The notes under the pieces: generated by a model
The model's input: only the letters and a program-made list of their open reading frames with translations
Told to the model about the DNA's origin: nothing
Database searches by the model: none
Program-made: the position numbers and the translations under genes
NCBI RefSeq assembly: GCF_014652935.1
Contig: NZ_BMZT01000003.1
Span: 124,001 to 188,000, forward strand
DNA from: Luteimonas padinae
GTDB taxonomy: Bacteria > Pseudomonadota > Gammaproteobacteria > Xanthomonadales > Xanthomonadaceae
DNA: 64,000 nucleotides
Reading direction: 5' to 3'
Shown: in pieces, positions 9,126-17,063 of the stretch
How the letters are laid out: the number at the start of each line of letters is the position of its first letter
Position numbering within the stretch: position 1 is the first letter of the stretch

Positions 9126-9460
9126 GATGGATCACCGTGAGCCGGGCCGGCACCGTGCTCGCTCCGCGGGCGAAGATCCAGGTAGAGGCTGTATGCCGCA
9201 GTGAAGGCTGGCAGCAGGTTCTGCAGTACGCCGACCACGTCCTGCTTGTGCGAGAACAGGAAGTACGAGAGCGCCATGAGGCTCCCCGTCAGGCTCATGT
9301 ACCAGAAAAGGCGGGGAATGACCGGCCGGCCGGCGCGCCGGCTGGCGAGGAACTGGACGAGCCAGCGGGCGCCAAACATCAGCGCGCCGATCATCCCGAT
9401 GAGTTTCCACGGCGTCAGCACGATTCCCGTCCAGGCGAGCCATGCGATGGGATCGTTCAT
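9122..9460 (-). CDS. LAB_N (lipid A biosynthesis N-terminal domain) membrane protein
   Basis: 112 aa protein of about three membrane helices, beginning MNDPIAWLAWTGIVLTPWKL and continuing GALMFGARWLVQFLASRRAG and LFWYMSLTGSLMALSYFL. This is the LAB_N domain found as small proteins beside lipid-modifying glycosyltransferases and as an N-terminal extension of some LpxB proteins. An AGGAGA ribosome site sets the start at 9460. It overlaps the GT2 stop by 4 bases and the EptA-type start by 4 bases. The role is inferred from context: membrane support for glycolipid transfer or flipping. Confidence 0.8.
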   Translation of the reverse strand: MNDPIAWLAWTGIVLTPWKLIGMIGALMFGARWLVQFLASRRAGRPVIPRLFWYMSLTGSLMALSYFLFSHKQDVVGVLQNLLPAFTAAYSLYLDLRPRSEHGAGPAHGDPS

Positions 9461-10251
9461 GGCCTGGTCTCCTGGATGGATCGGCTGCGCGCACGCACGT
9501 GGCGTGCGGTGAGCCATGACACGCCAAGCAGGTCACGTATGCCCACGAGTGCTCGTCCCAAGTTGGTGTACTTGGATCTTCCCGATCCCCGCGGGCGGTG
9601 ATTGACCGGAACACTGACCGTTCGCCAGCCCGCCCGTTGCATGAGCGCAGGCAGGTAGCGATGCATGTGATTGAATGCAGGCAGCGACAGGAAGGCATCT
9701 CGTTCGAAGAGCTTGATCCCGCAGCCCGTGTCCGGCGTCCCGTCGTGGAGGAAGAAGCGCCGGATGCGATTGGCCAGCCGGGATGCGATTCGCTTGCCCG
9801 ATCCATCGTTGCGCATGACGCGCCAGCCGGCGATCAGCTTCACGTCGGGCGGTGATTCTTCCAGCCGGGCAATCAAGCTTGGAATGTCCGCGGGATCGTT
9901 CTGTCCGTCGCCGTCCAGCGTCGCAATCCACGGGCTGTACGCGTTCTGTACGCCCGTTAGCAGCGCAACGCTCTGCCCTCGGCACACGTCATGCTGGAAC
10001 GGCCGCAGTTCGGGGATGCCACTCTTCAGCGTCCACAGCACCTGCCCGGTGCCGTCGCTCGAACCATCATCCACGCAGACGATCTCGAACTCGATCCGCC
10101 CGCGCAGGGCGTCGCAGACTTCCTGCAGGAGGGTTGCGATGTTGCCGGCTTCGTTGTGTGCCGGGATCACGACCGAAAGCGAATCCGGAACCGCCGATGA
10201 GGCTGAGCCGACTCGATAGCCATCTGTATGCGGGAACGCAGCGTGTTTCAT
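9457..10251 (-). CDS. GT2 glycosyltransferase (polyprenyl-phosphate sugar synthase-like)
   Basis: 264 aa cytoplasmic GT-A enzyme with SVVIPAHNEAGNI, CVDDGSSDGTGQ and the DGDGQNDP metal-binding region, typical of dolichyl/undecaprenyl-phosphate sugar synthases (DPM1/ArnC-like). No strong C-terminal membrane helices are seen, as in DPM1-type members. It would charge a lipid carrier with a sugar used by the GT39 enzyme encoded immediately upstream. ATGA overlaps join it to both neighbours. The sugar is not predictable from sequence. Confidence 0.85.
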   Translation of the reverse strand: MKHAAFPHTDGYRVGSASSAVPDSLSVVIPAHNEAGNIATLLQEVCDALRGRIEFEIVCVDDGSSDGTGQVLWTLKSGIPELRPFQHDVCRGQSVALLTGVQNAYSPWIATLDGDGQNDPADIPSLIARLEESPPDVKLIAGWRVMRNDGSGKRIASRLANRIRRFFLHDGTPDTGCGIKLFERDAFLSLPAFNHMHRYLPALMQRAGWRTVSVPVNHRPRGSGRSKYTNLGRALVGIRDLLGVSWLTARHVRARSRSIQETRP

Positions 10252-11948
10252 CGCTGGCTCTCCTGGGTTGAGGTGTCCCGGGCACGCGCGGGCAACAGCC
10301 ACCATGTCCTCCGGTTGGCGATACCCACCGCAAACGGTTCCCCGTCGCGAAATCCTTGCGGAATCGCCGAGCCCACGATGAGCAGCCACCTGTCCTCTGG
10401 GGCCTGCGCCTGCCACGCCAACGCGCTTTCGAGTTGCTCTTTCTCCGGCCGGGTGAAACCGAATTCGGTGGTTGGCGATTGGCTCATCAACAACTGCTGC
10501 TCGCGCCAGCCCACGAGGCCGAGTTGTGCGTCTGGGCCGATCTGTCGCGCCACGGTTTCCATCAGCCCGCGCGACGAGTTCGCATCGTTGAGGACGACGG
10601 CGCCGCCGATGCCGAAGGCGATCCACATTCCCCCTAGACCGGCCATCGTGCCGGCCACGACCCGCCCGCTCATGGCGGTGATGGCGCCCAATGCCGCGGG
10701 CAGCGCCATGGCGAGCACCAGCCAAGCCATGCCTTCCGAGCTTGTGGACATGCCGCGCGTCAGCAGGAAACGTTTCTCGAAACCCGGATCGGTGAACAGC
10801 ATCGCCAGGCCCGCCATGAACAGCGCAAAGGCCAGCGCCATGATGAATCCAAGGAGCAGCAGGCGTGGCCCACTGCGTCTGAGCAGACCGGGAAGCAGCG
10901 GTGCGACGGCCAGGCAGGCCAGCGGCAAGGCGGGCAGGATGTACATGTCCCGCTTGCCCGATGGAATCGAGAAGAACAGCACGATCAGCAGCCAGCCGCC
11001 CAGCAGGAGCAGAAAGCGTGGATCGCCACGAGAGATGCGCCGCTTCCAAGGGGCGAGTGCCCATGGCATCGCCAGCATCAACGGCAACCACGCGCTCGCC
11101 ATCACGCCCGCGAAGTACCAAGGCGGCTTGATGTGCGTCCAGGACTCCGCGTAGCGCTCGACGGTTTGCCGGAACAGGATGTCTTGGGCGTAGGCCAGAT
11201 GCTCGGCGGTAGGCACGAACCGGACCGCGGCCAGCATTGGTCCCAACCAGAGCGAGACGGCCACCAGCAGCGCGATCGGCCCCAGCCAGAACTTCCGGTC
11301 GTGCCACCAGGCATTCGAGACGCCGCGTTGCCACCAGGTTGCGGCGATCGCCGGGATCAGCACGAACAGGGCGATGATGCCGACGCCCTTGGTGATGACA
11401 CCCAGTCCCACGGCGAACCACCCCAGCGTCCACATGTGCCAGTCAGGCCCCCGGAGGACGTGCCGCAGCAAGCCGTAATGCGCGAGCGTGACCCAAGCGA
11501 TCAGCAGGGGGTCGATCTGCGCTCGCTTCATCTGCAGGGTGAACTGCAAGGTGAGGAGCAACGCCCACCCGGCGCACAGCCCAATCTGCCGGTTCCACAA
11601 ACGGCGACCGAGGTCGTACGTCAGCACGATCGTCAGCAAGCCGGCCAGCAGCGACGGCAGCAGGAAGGAGATCCGCAGGTTGCCCGTGGCCCAGTACAGC
11701 GCGGCCTGGATCCACATGAACAGCGGCGGCTTGTCCGAATAGAGCTCAGTTCCCCGATGGGGGAACAGCCAGTCGCCGCTTTCGACCATCTGCCTGGCCA
11801 CGAGCGCGAAGCGCGGTTCGTCGGCGGGCCAGGGATCCCGCAGTCCCAATCCGGCGCCGAGCACCACGAGGGCGACGAGCGACAGGACGCCAATGCCCGG
11901 TGGACGAAGCTGATTGAAGTTCAAGTGAGGAAACGTGGCGGTCGTCAT
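10248..11948 (-). CDS. GT39-family glycosyltransferase (ArnT-like)
   Basis: 566 aa polytopic inner-membrane transferase with the GT39/PMT hallmark acidic pair near the N-terminus (DPWPADEPRFALVARQM) and about twelve hydrophobic segments. Such enzymes move a sugar from undecaprenyl phosphate onto lipid A (ArnT) or another envelope acceptor. The chosen start at 11948 has a GGGAG site 7-8 bases upstream; an in-frame start at 11993 would add 15 residues covering a perfect hairpin. It is the first gene of the operon GT39-GT2-LAB_N-EptA, which points to lipid A or outer-membrane glycolipid modification. No arnA/arnB-type sugar synthesis genes lie beside it. Confidence 0.85.
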   Translation of the reverse strand: MTTATFPHLNFNQLRPPGIGVLSLVALVVLGAGLGLRDPWPADEPRFALVARQMVESGDWLFPHRGTELYSDKPPLFMWIQAALYWATGNLRISFLLPSLLAGLLTIVLTYDLGRRLWNRQIGLCAGWALLLTLQFTLQMKRAQIDPLLIAWVTLAHYGLLRHVLRGPDWHMWTLGWFAVGLGVITKGVGIIALFVLIPAIAATWWQRGVSNAWWHDRKFWLGPIALLVAVSLWLGPMLAAVRFVPTAEHLAYAQDILFRQTVERYAESWTHIKPPWYFAGVMASAWLPLMLAMPWALAPWKRRISRGDPRFLLLLGGWLLIVLFFSIPSGKRDMYILPALPLACLAVAPLLPGLLRRSGPRLLLLGFIMALAFALFMAGLAMLFTDPGFEKRFLLTRGMSTSSEGMAWLVLAMALPAALGAITAMSGRVVAGTMAGLGGMWIAFGIGGAVVLNDANSSRGLMETVARQIGPDAQLGLVGWREQQLLMSQSPTTEFGFTRPEKEQLESALAWQAQAPEDRWLLIVGSAIPQGFRDGEPFAVGIANRRTWWLLPARARDTSTQESQR

Positions 11949-11964
11949 CGCGCGCTCCCGCTCG

Positions 11965-11983
11965 TGTCGGCCTTTCGCCGACA
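11965..11983. other. Hairpin in the leader of the GT39 operon
   Basis: TGTCGGC and GCCGACA form a perfect 7-bp stem with a 5-base loop, 17 bases ahead of the preferred GT39 start. There is no T run, so it is not a standard terminator. It may affect leader stability or translation. Confidence 0.3.
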
Positions 11984-12080
11984 GGCTGGACAAGCAACGA
12001 CGCAGCCACCGGCCGCCATAGGCGACCAGTCGATACGGTCATGCATGGGATACCCGTGAGTCTGTCTGGATGGCAATCAC

Positions 12081-12097
12081 TGCGGCGAATCGCCGCA
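12081..12097. terminator. Possible terminator hairpin after CzcI-like copy 2
   Basis: TGCGGCG-AAT-CGCCGCA is a perfect 7-bp stem with a 3-base loop, 10 bases past the stop of the CzcI-like gene at 12108. No U-tract follows on the minus strand, so termination is only suggested by position and stability. Confidence 0.3.
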
Positions 12098-12107
12098 AAC
12101 GTTGCGA

Positions 12108-12422
12108 TCAGACTCGGGGAGGACGCATCAACCGTTCGGGTAGCAAAGACTTCGGCGCCGGCTTCTCAGGCGCGAGGACGAGAACCGCATGAACAACCGC
12201 CGAATACGAGGCGTCGCACGGCAACAACTGAGTCCCCGTGTGGTGGCAATGGCCGTGCCCACAAACGGCATGATCTGGCGTGCCGGGATCCGAGTCGGCG
12301 TCGTGCTGCACCGTCTCCGGCTCGACCGTGCAGGCCGCAGCATCGATCGCAGGCACGATCACCAGCATTGCCAGAAGCAATGCCATGATCAACCTTCGAC
12401 TCCGCGCAAAACACTCAGACAT
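12108..12422 (-). CDS. CzcI-like small periplasmic His/Cys protein (copy 2)
   Basis: 104 aa from the ATG at 12422, chosen because its signal peptide (MALLLAMLVIVPAIDAAAC) then aligns with copy 1 without gaps, each having Cys at residue 31. The metal cluster is CGHGHCHH, and the C-terminus ends MRPPRV, as in copy 1 (MRPPRS). The middle region is diverged. Unlike copy 1 it has no efflux genes downstream: the next gene on its strand is the GT39 operon, about 160 bases away. A GTG at 12434 would add four residues. Probably periplasmic and metal-binding, function unproven. Confidence 0.6.
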   Translation of the reverse strand: MSECFARSRRLIMALLLAMLVIVPAIDAAACTVEPETVQHDADSDPGTPDHAVCGHGHCHHTGTQLLPCDASYSAVVHAVLVLAPEKPAPKSLLPERLMRPPRV

Positions 12423-13123
12423 GCGACAAACCACGAACGTTCGGTTTCATTCTTGCCTGCCCGGACGGCTGACGCGCAATCTCAGGCAACGCCCAACATG
12501 GGGTGAGATCGCACCCGTGGTGGGTAGAGTACTGTGCGCGGACTCCCTTCCCGCGTCAAGACACATCAACGTCATTCCGATCCCGGCGAAGAAAGTTCTG
12601 CCGACACCCAAGAAGTATTGTTAACTTCTCGTTGCGCATTGTTCGGATTGCCTCTGCGGCTACCCGCTCGCAGGTTAGCCCGGCCACCGGCGATGCAGGA
12701 TATCGATGCGATAGGCATGCCGGTGCGTTCCCTCTCGGGTGTGCTCCAAGACGTGCGGATGATCGGCAGGCAGTTCAAATGTAATCGTGCTCGACGATTT
12801 CGGCATCGTCTTTCGGCTACATTGCCAGACGACCACGAGGCCCAGTCCGGCAAGCAGCTCAAGTGTGATGACATCCCGCACGGTCGCAATCGCGAGGCGT
12901 TTGGAAACCCCCCCCGCCACAGCGTCACGCACCCGAGCGAGTAGTGGTGGAGGACAATGGGCGCACGATGGTCGGCGCGGCCGTTCTCGTGATGCAAGCA
13001 CGTCGTCGCAGGGAGGTAGCCGTCAGGCGTAGCCACCCGGAAGGCGGGCATCGATGGCAGGCAGGATCCCCATGTCAGCCGATGAGGTGGCGCAGCATGC
13101 CGGCGCCGGCGGCGCCGAAATAG
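12423..13123. other. 700-base stretch with no confident gene
   Basis: Open frames on the minus strand (for example 13001-12675, ending in the His-rich HPHVLEHTREGTHRHAYRID) do not resemble a family I recognise, and the apparent coding switches between frames, as in decayed DNA. At 13075-13125, directly after the srap-like gene, a short open frame ends FGAAGAGMLRHLIG-stop with host-like GC-rich codons. It may be the tail of a lost gene. A GGGTG-N6-CACCC inverted repeat lies near 12499-12514. Confidence 0.4.
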
Positions 13124-13531
13124 TCACTTCTTGGCAGATGGGTGGTCAATGACGTTCCCGCCGGACATTCGTGCCTCAAGCGAGGAGATGTTCATCGTCA
13201 ACAGTTCGTTGACCGAGGCCAGCTTGGCAATCTGTTGCCGCAACTGAGCATTCTCGGATCGTAGTTTTTGATTCTTCTCCCGCTCTGCCTTGAGTTCCGA
13301 TTGCTTCGCATCCCGCATGGCTCGACTGGATCGTCCCTGCTTCTCGCGGATGACCTCAGCAATCTCGGGATGGTAGTTGTGAATGAGCGAGGTACTCACG
13401 CCCGCTTCCCTTGCTACCGAAGAGATCGTCAGCTTCCTCGCTTTGGTTTGCGAGCGCCCTCGCTCTATGCGGGTGATGGCAAGGCGAAGTTGCTTTTGCC
13501 TGTCTTCAGATGCCAAGCGGCTGTTCTTCAT
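13124..13531 (-). CDS. SRAP/TnpC-like small HTH and coiled-coil recombination protein
   Basis: 135 aa, basic. Residues 34-52 (LTISSVAREAGVSTSLIHN) form a helix-turn-helix of the kind seen in Tn554 TnpC-like proteins. Residues about 72-120 are a coiled coil (KAEREKNQKLRSENAQLRQQ). It is the last gene of the recombinase module, overlapping the stop of the IntB-like gene by 4 bases. Matching position and size with srap of SE elements suggests an accessory role in choosing or stabilising the recombination complex. Codon use is less GC-rich than the chromosomal genes to the right. Confidence 0.7.
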   Translation of the reverse strand: MKNSRLASEDRQKQLRLAITRIERGRSQTKARKLTISSVAREAGVSTSLIHNYHPEIAEVIREKQGRSSRAMRDAKQSELKAEREKNQKLRSENAQLRQQIAKLASVNELLTMNISSLEARMSGGNVIDHPSAKK

Positions 13532-15414
13532 GCGGCACCGTTGTTGTTCAGCTCATGGCCAAGATCGCGAAGCACGATGGCGCATCTGTCCAGATCGCGG
13601 CGCACGCGAAGCAATCCGCCTTCACCGATGTCATCGCAATCGAGGAGGGTTTCTAGGTGCTCATACAACCCTTGGTAGAAGGGTGCATGCTGCGCTTCGA
13701 TGACACTATGTTGGCAGTCGGTGCAACGGATCCGATCCAGCCCGCCGTTCCCTACACAGTCGATTCCATGGTGTGCCGAACACCAGGCATGTCCATTGCT
13801 GCGAATCTCGATGTTCTCCGAGATTGTTTGGATCATCTCGGCCCTGCTTTTGAACAACGTGATGGGGTTGGCTCCTCGATACTCGACGAACCCGCGGCCG
13901 GTTCTTCCAGAAAGTGGGACGTCTGGAGAAAGCCAGAGGTCGATTTTTGCCTCACGTAGACTGTCAACCTCCTCGCCAATTTCCTCGAACAATGTCTCCT
14001 CCAGCGCATCGTTCAACGCATAGAGCAAGGTCATGTCGATAGTCCAGTGCTTGAAGTGTTCTTTCAGGTAGCGTAGGTCGCCATATTGGCTGCGAGCAGC
14101 GTAGTGAGCAAAGGTGCGACGGAACTGGTGAGTGGCCACGTTCCAGGCGATACCGTTCTTCTTCGCAAACGCCAAAAGGCTAACGCTGAGTGATCTCAAC
14201 GAGATGGTGCGTACGGCATTTCCGTTTCTGGAACCTCTTCCGAGGAATACCGCCTTGAGATGCCTCTCCGCCTCGGCAATTTCGGTGTCGGTGGGGTCGA
14301 TAGCCCGGCGCTGGGCGATTTCATCGGCGATAATGGTCTGGTATGGGATGGCCCAGCGATCCATGACTTGTAGTGCCCGCACGGCCGCTTCTGGAATCAT
14401 CCATTCCGTATCGCCGGCATCTGTCTTGATCGATTGGCTCCGCATCCACCAGTATGTCTCTCCATCGCTGCCCTCCGTTCGATAGTACGAGCCGCACTGG
14501 ATCGCCGCGATTTCATGATTTCTGCAACCGGAAAGGCTGGCGACAATGATGTAGCAGGCTGTTCTGAGATCCGTGACTGTTTCCTGGAATTTCGCTAACC
14601 CGTGAGCCCATCCTCGGCTTACCAGGTGCCTCCTCATCGCGCACGTATTCGCTTCCTTGGAATTTCCGCCGCCTGCTGATTCCACGGTCGCAAGCTCATC
14701 GCGCAGGTCAAGAATGTATTGGGCTTTCTGTACCAAGGCATGCGAGGCTTGGAACAGCGCGCAGAAGATATGGTCAGGAATGAGGGGCGTGACACCATGA
14801 TGCCGGCTTCCCCTGGATCCGGTCAGCGTTCCTGAGAGGATCTTCGCAGAGGAATCCGGCCAGGGATGGGTAGGCATCGAATCGTCCGTATGCTTGCTCA
14901 GTTCATGCAGCATCTCGATCGCGCGGAATCGCTTCTCAAGCGTCGTGCGAGAGAAGGATTTACCTCTCGCTGATGTGCGCCCTTTCATTTCCTGGACATA
15001 AGTGGCGCATACAAATGGACTGACGTCTTGAAGTCGTTCGATGCCGAGCGATAGGATGTAGCGGAAGAACGATATCGAATCCCAGAAAAGTAATCTCACC
15101 GTGGACACGCTGGGAAGTCGGCCGCGATTCATGCTTCCGCGGCGCATAAACCGGTACATGATGGCTTTCATCGCCGCACGGAAAGGCTCTGGTACGGTCG
15201 TGAAATTCAGGGTTCGGTATCCCTTGTTCTGATTAGTGACGCCACTGTGGAGCAACCATGAGTCGTCCCCATAACGGCTAACCGTCTGCCACGATCCATT
15301 GACATTGATGGCAGAAACAATCAATGAGTCCCTGTCCAGAGACGACAATTCGAGAACACTGGATGGTTGCAGTGAATAACCGCGATGGCCTGCCGGGGAT
15401 GCTTGTGAATTCAT
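13528..15414 (-). CDS. IntB-like tyrosine recombinase (Tn554 TnpB-like)
   Basis: 628 aa site-specific recombinase. The C-terminal catalytic domain keeps R298 (SGCRNHEIAAI), K330 (SIKTDAGD), H429-x-x-R432 (THQFRRTFAHYAAR), H456 in FKHW and Y465 in LLYALN, so it looks active. After the catalytic domain there is a Cys cluster (C545, C553, C564, C567) that could bind zinc. Size and architecture are close to TnpB of Tn554 (about 630 aa). It overlaps both the Tfp-like gene and the srap-like gene by 4 bases, so the products are probably made in fixed ratio. Confidence 0.82.
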   Translation of the reverse strand: MNSQASPAGHRGYSLQPSSVLELSSLDRDSLIVSAINVNGSWQTVSRYGDDSWLLHSGVTNQNKGYRTLNFTTVPEPFRAAMKAIMYRFMRRGSMNRGRLPSVSTVRLLFWDSISFFRYILSLGIERLQDVSPFVCATYVQEMKGRTSARGKSFSRTTLEKRFRAIEMLHELSKHTDDSMPTHPWPDSSAKILSGTLTGSRGSRHHGVTPLIPDHIFCALFQASHALVQKAQYILDLRDELATVESAGGGNSKEANTCAMRRHLVSRGWAHGLAKFQETVTDLRTACYIIVASLSGCRNHEIAAIQCGSYYRTEGSDGETYWWMRSQSIKTDAGDTEWMIPEAAVRALQVMDRWAIPYQTIIADEIAQRRAIDPTDTEIAEAERHLKAVFLGRGSRNGNAVRTISLRSLSVSLLAFAKKNGIAWNVATHQFRRTFAHYAARSQYGDLRYLKEHFKHWTIDMTLLYALNDALEETLFEEIGEEVDSLREAKIDLWLSPDVPLSGRTGRGFVEYRGANPITLFKSRAEMIQTISENIEIRSNGHAWCSAHHGIDCVGNGGLDRIRCTDCQHSVIEAQHAPFYQGLYEHLETLLDCDDIGEGGLLRVRRDLDRCAIVLRDLGHELNNNGAA

Positions 15415-17060
15415 TGCAGGTACTCAAGGGAATCCGGCCTTGACCAGAAGGGATGTGGGTTGGTACGCGCGCGATCCCGGGCCGAACGGATCACATCTGG
15501 ATCCAGCTTCCTCTCGGCAATTCCACGATCCACGACGTCCCGTTCGATCAGCCTGACCAGGTGCGCGTAGTGACGCTTCCATCTCTTCTTGGTGACCCTG
15601 TCCCGTTCCCGCACCACCAGCCAGAAAAAGCTGAATAGCCGATGGAGGTCATCCGGATCGCCCGTCACGACGAAGTTCCTGCACCGCAAGCAGGCAAGGA
15701 AGTTCATGCACTGTGTCCCGTTCTTTGGTGCCAACTGGCCGTTCTTCGGGTCACTGCAGCGCGAAGTAGGCGTCTTTTGCGTCACAAGCGTCCCTGTCTC
15801 AAGTTCATTGGCAAGAACTTGCCCCATGAAACTCCAGTTCCTCTTCGCGTCTTCGCTGGGAATCAAATAGTCGCGATCCGTGGTGCGCGCGGTATTTCCC
15901 AGAGCCCTGGCCGTGGCTGCGATGTCGCCATCCAGAATCTCGAAAATGCGATTGGCGAACGTTTTCCGTAGGCGGGAGATGTTGACGCGCAACGGATCTC
16001 CGTTCGCATCTACAAGATCGGCATCCTTGACGAGTCTTTGTATGACGGTCATGAGCGTCATATCGCTGATATGTGTAACGCGACCTGCGGCGTCGCGATA
16101 GAGCCATAGCCGGCCCTTCAAATGGGCTGGGGCATCCTTCTGCAGGGGTTCGCAAAGGATCTTGGCGCGTTCAATCAGCCGAACCACGTCTGGAAGAACG
16201 CTGGCGGACATGGCAATGTCGCTCACGTCGCGTAATGCGACCTTATGGGTCGTGGCGCCCCGCCTCTTGAAGCACACGAGAATCCGCATGTTCTTCTTCG
16301 GGTGCGGCCTGAGGCAGTCGACGGGGAGCTCAAGCAATGGTGTGGTGTTCCTCCCGGTTCTGAGCGCGATGGCCAGAATGGCATACGTCAGGAGATCGGC
16401 CGTTGGTTCTGCACCGTCATGAAAAATCGGCATCACTGCGGTCTTCAATGCAGCAGCGAATGTCTTTCTTTCTCGCTGATCCAGTGGCTTCTCGCCTTGT
16501 TGCTTGCGCCCAATGTTCGGAAACGGATTTGGAGGAAATGTACCTTCTTCTCCGTTCAGGATGACAATCACCTTACTTTCGGCAAGGCCAACGAGTATCG
16601 CCTTCAGGCAGGTGTATTTGTGCCGCTGAGTCGTTGTTTTTATGGTCGACTGGCGTAAATGGAAAAGATAGCCATCAACGAGCGGGCGACCGATGTCAGG
16701 CAGAACCAGGTCACGGCCGAGCGCGCCGGCAGTCAGTACGCAGTAATCCAGGAACAGCTTCGCCCCGTTGCCGCAGTATCCTGCGATGGTTGCAATTGAT
16801 AGATCCCCGTCCCCGGTCAGCAGGAACCGTTCGACCTGCTTTTGGAATGCGTATGTGATCTGATCGACACCCACTCCATACCAAGGAGAAAAATCAAAAC
16901 TTCTGCGGTCGGTTGCGTTGCCTTCTGCGGGGAACCGGACGACAGTTTGTGCTTGCGAGATGAGTTCCTTCGAAATCTCAATTCCACCGCTTTCGGTCTT
17001 GCGAATGACAGCCGTCGGGACGGTCAGGTCTGCTTTCGGGAAGTTCTTCTTCCTGCCCAT
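15411..17060 (-). CDS. Tfp-like tyrosine-recombinase-fold protein with degenerate catalytic site
   Basis: 549 aa. The region around residues 225-400 has the recombinase fold but lacks key residues. The first Arg region reads ALRTGRNTTPLLEL (R234 or R237). The HxxR box is replaced by SRLR (S362-R365) in VNISRLRKTFANR, and the second His position is Asn in ALGNTARTTDRDYL, although Y398 remains. A Cys cluster (C435, C451, C457, C460) follows. This fits tfp of SE elements, a recombinase-fold protein between intA and intB. It is probably structural or DNA-binding rather than catalytic. The gene starts 3 bases after the intA stop. Confidence 0.75.
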   Translation of the reverse strand: MGRKKNFPKADLTVPTAVIRKTESGGIEISKELISQAQTVVRFPAEGNATDRRSFDFSPWYGVGVDQITYAFQKQVERFLLTGDGDLSIATIAGYCGNGAKLFLDYCVLTAGALGRDLVLPDIGRPLVDGYLFHLRQSTIKTTTQRHKYTCLKAILVGLAESKVIVILNGEEGTFPPNPFPNIGRKQQGEKPLDQRERKTFAAALKTAVMPIFHDGAEPTADLLTYAILAIALRTGRNTTPLLELPVDCLRPHPKKNMRILVCFKRRGATTHKVALRDVSDIAMSASVLPDVVRLIERAKILCEPLQKDAPAHLKGRLWLYRDAAGRVTHISDMTLMTVIQRLVKDADLVDANGDPLRVNISRLRKTFANRIFEILDGDIAATARALGNTARTTDRDYLIPSEDAKRNWSFMGQVLANELETGTLVTQKTPTSRCSDPKNGQLAPKNGTQCMNFLACLRCRNFVVTGDPDDLHRLFSFFWLVVRERDRVTKKRWKRHYAHLVRLIERDVVDRGIAERKLDPDVIRSARDRARTNPHPFWSRPDSLEYLQ

Positions 17061-17063
17061 TCG

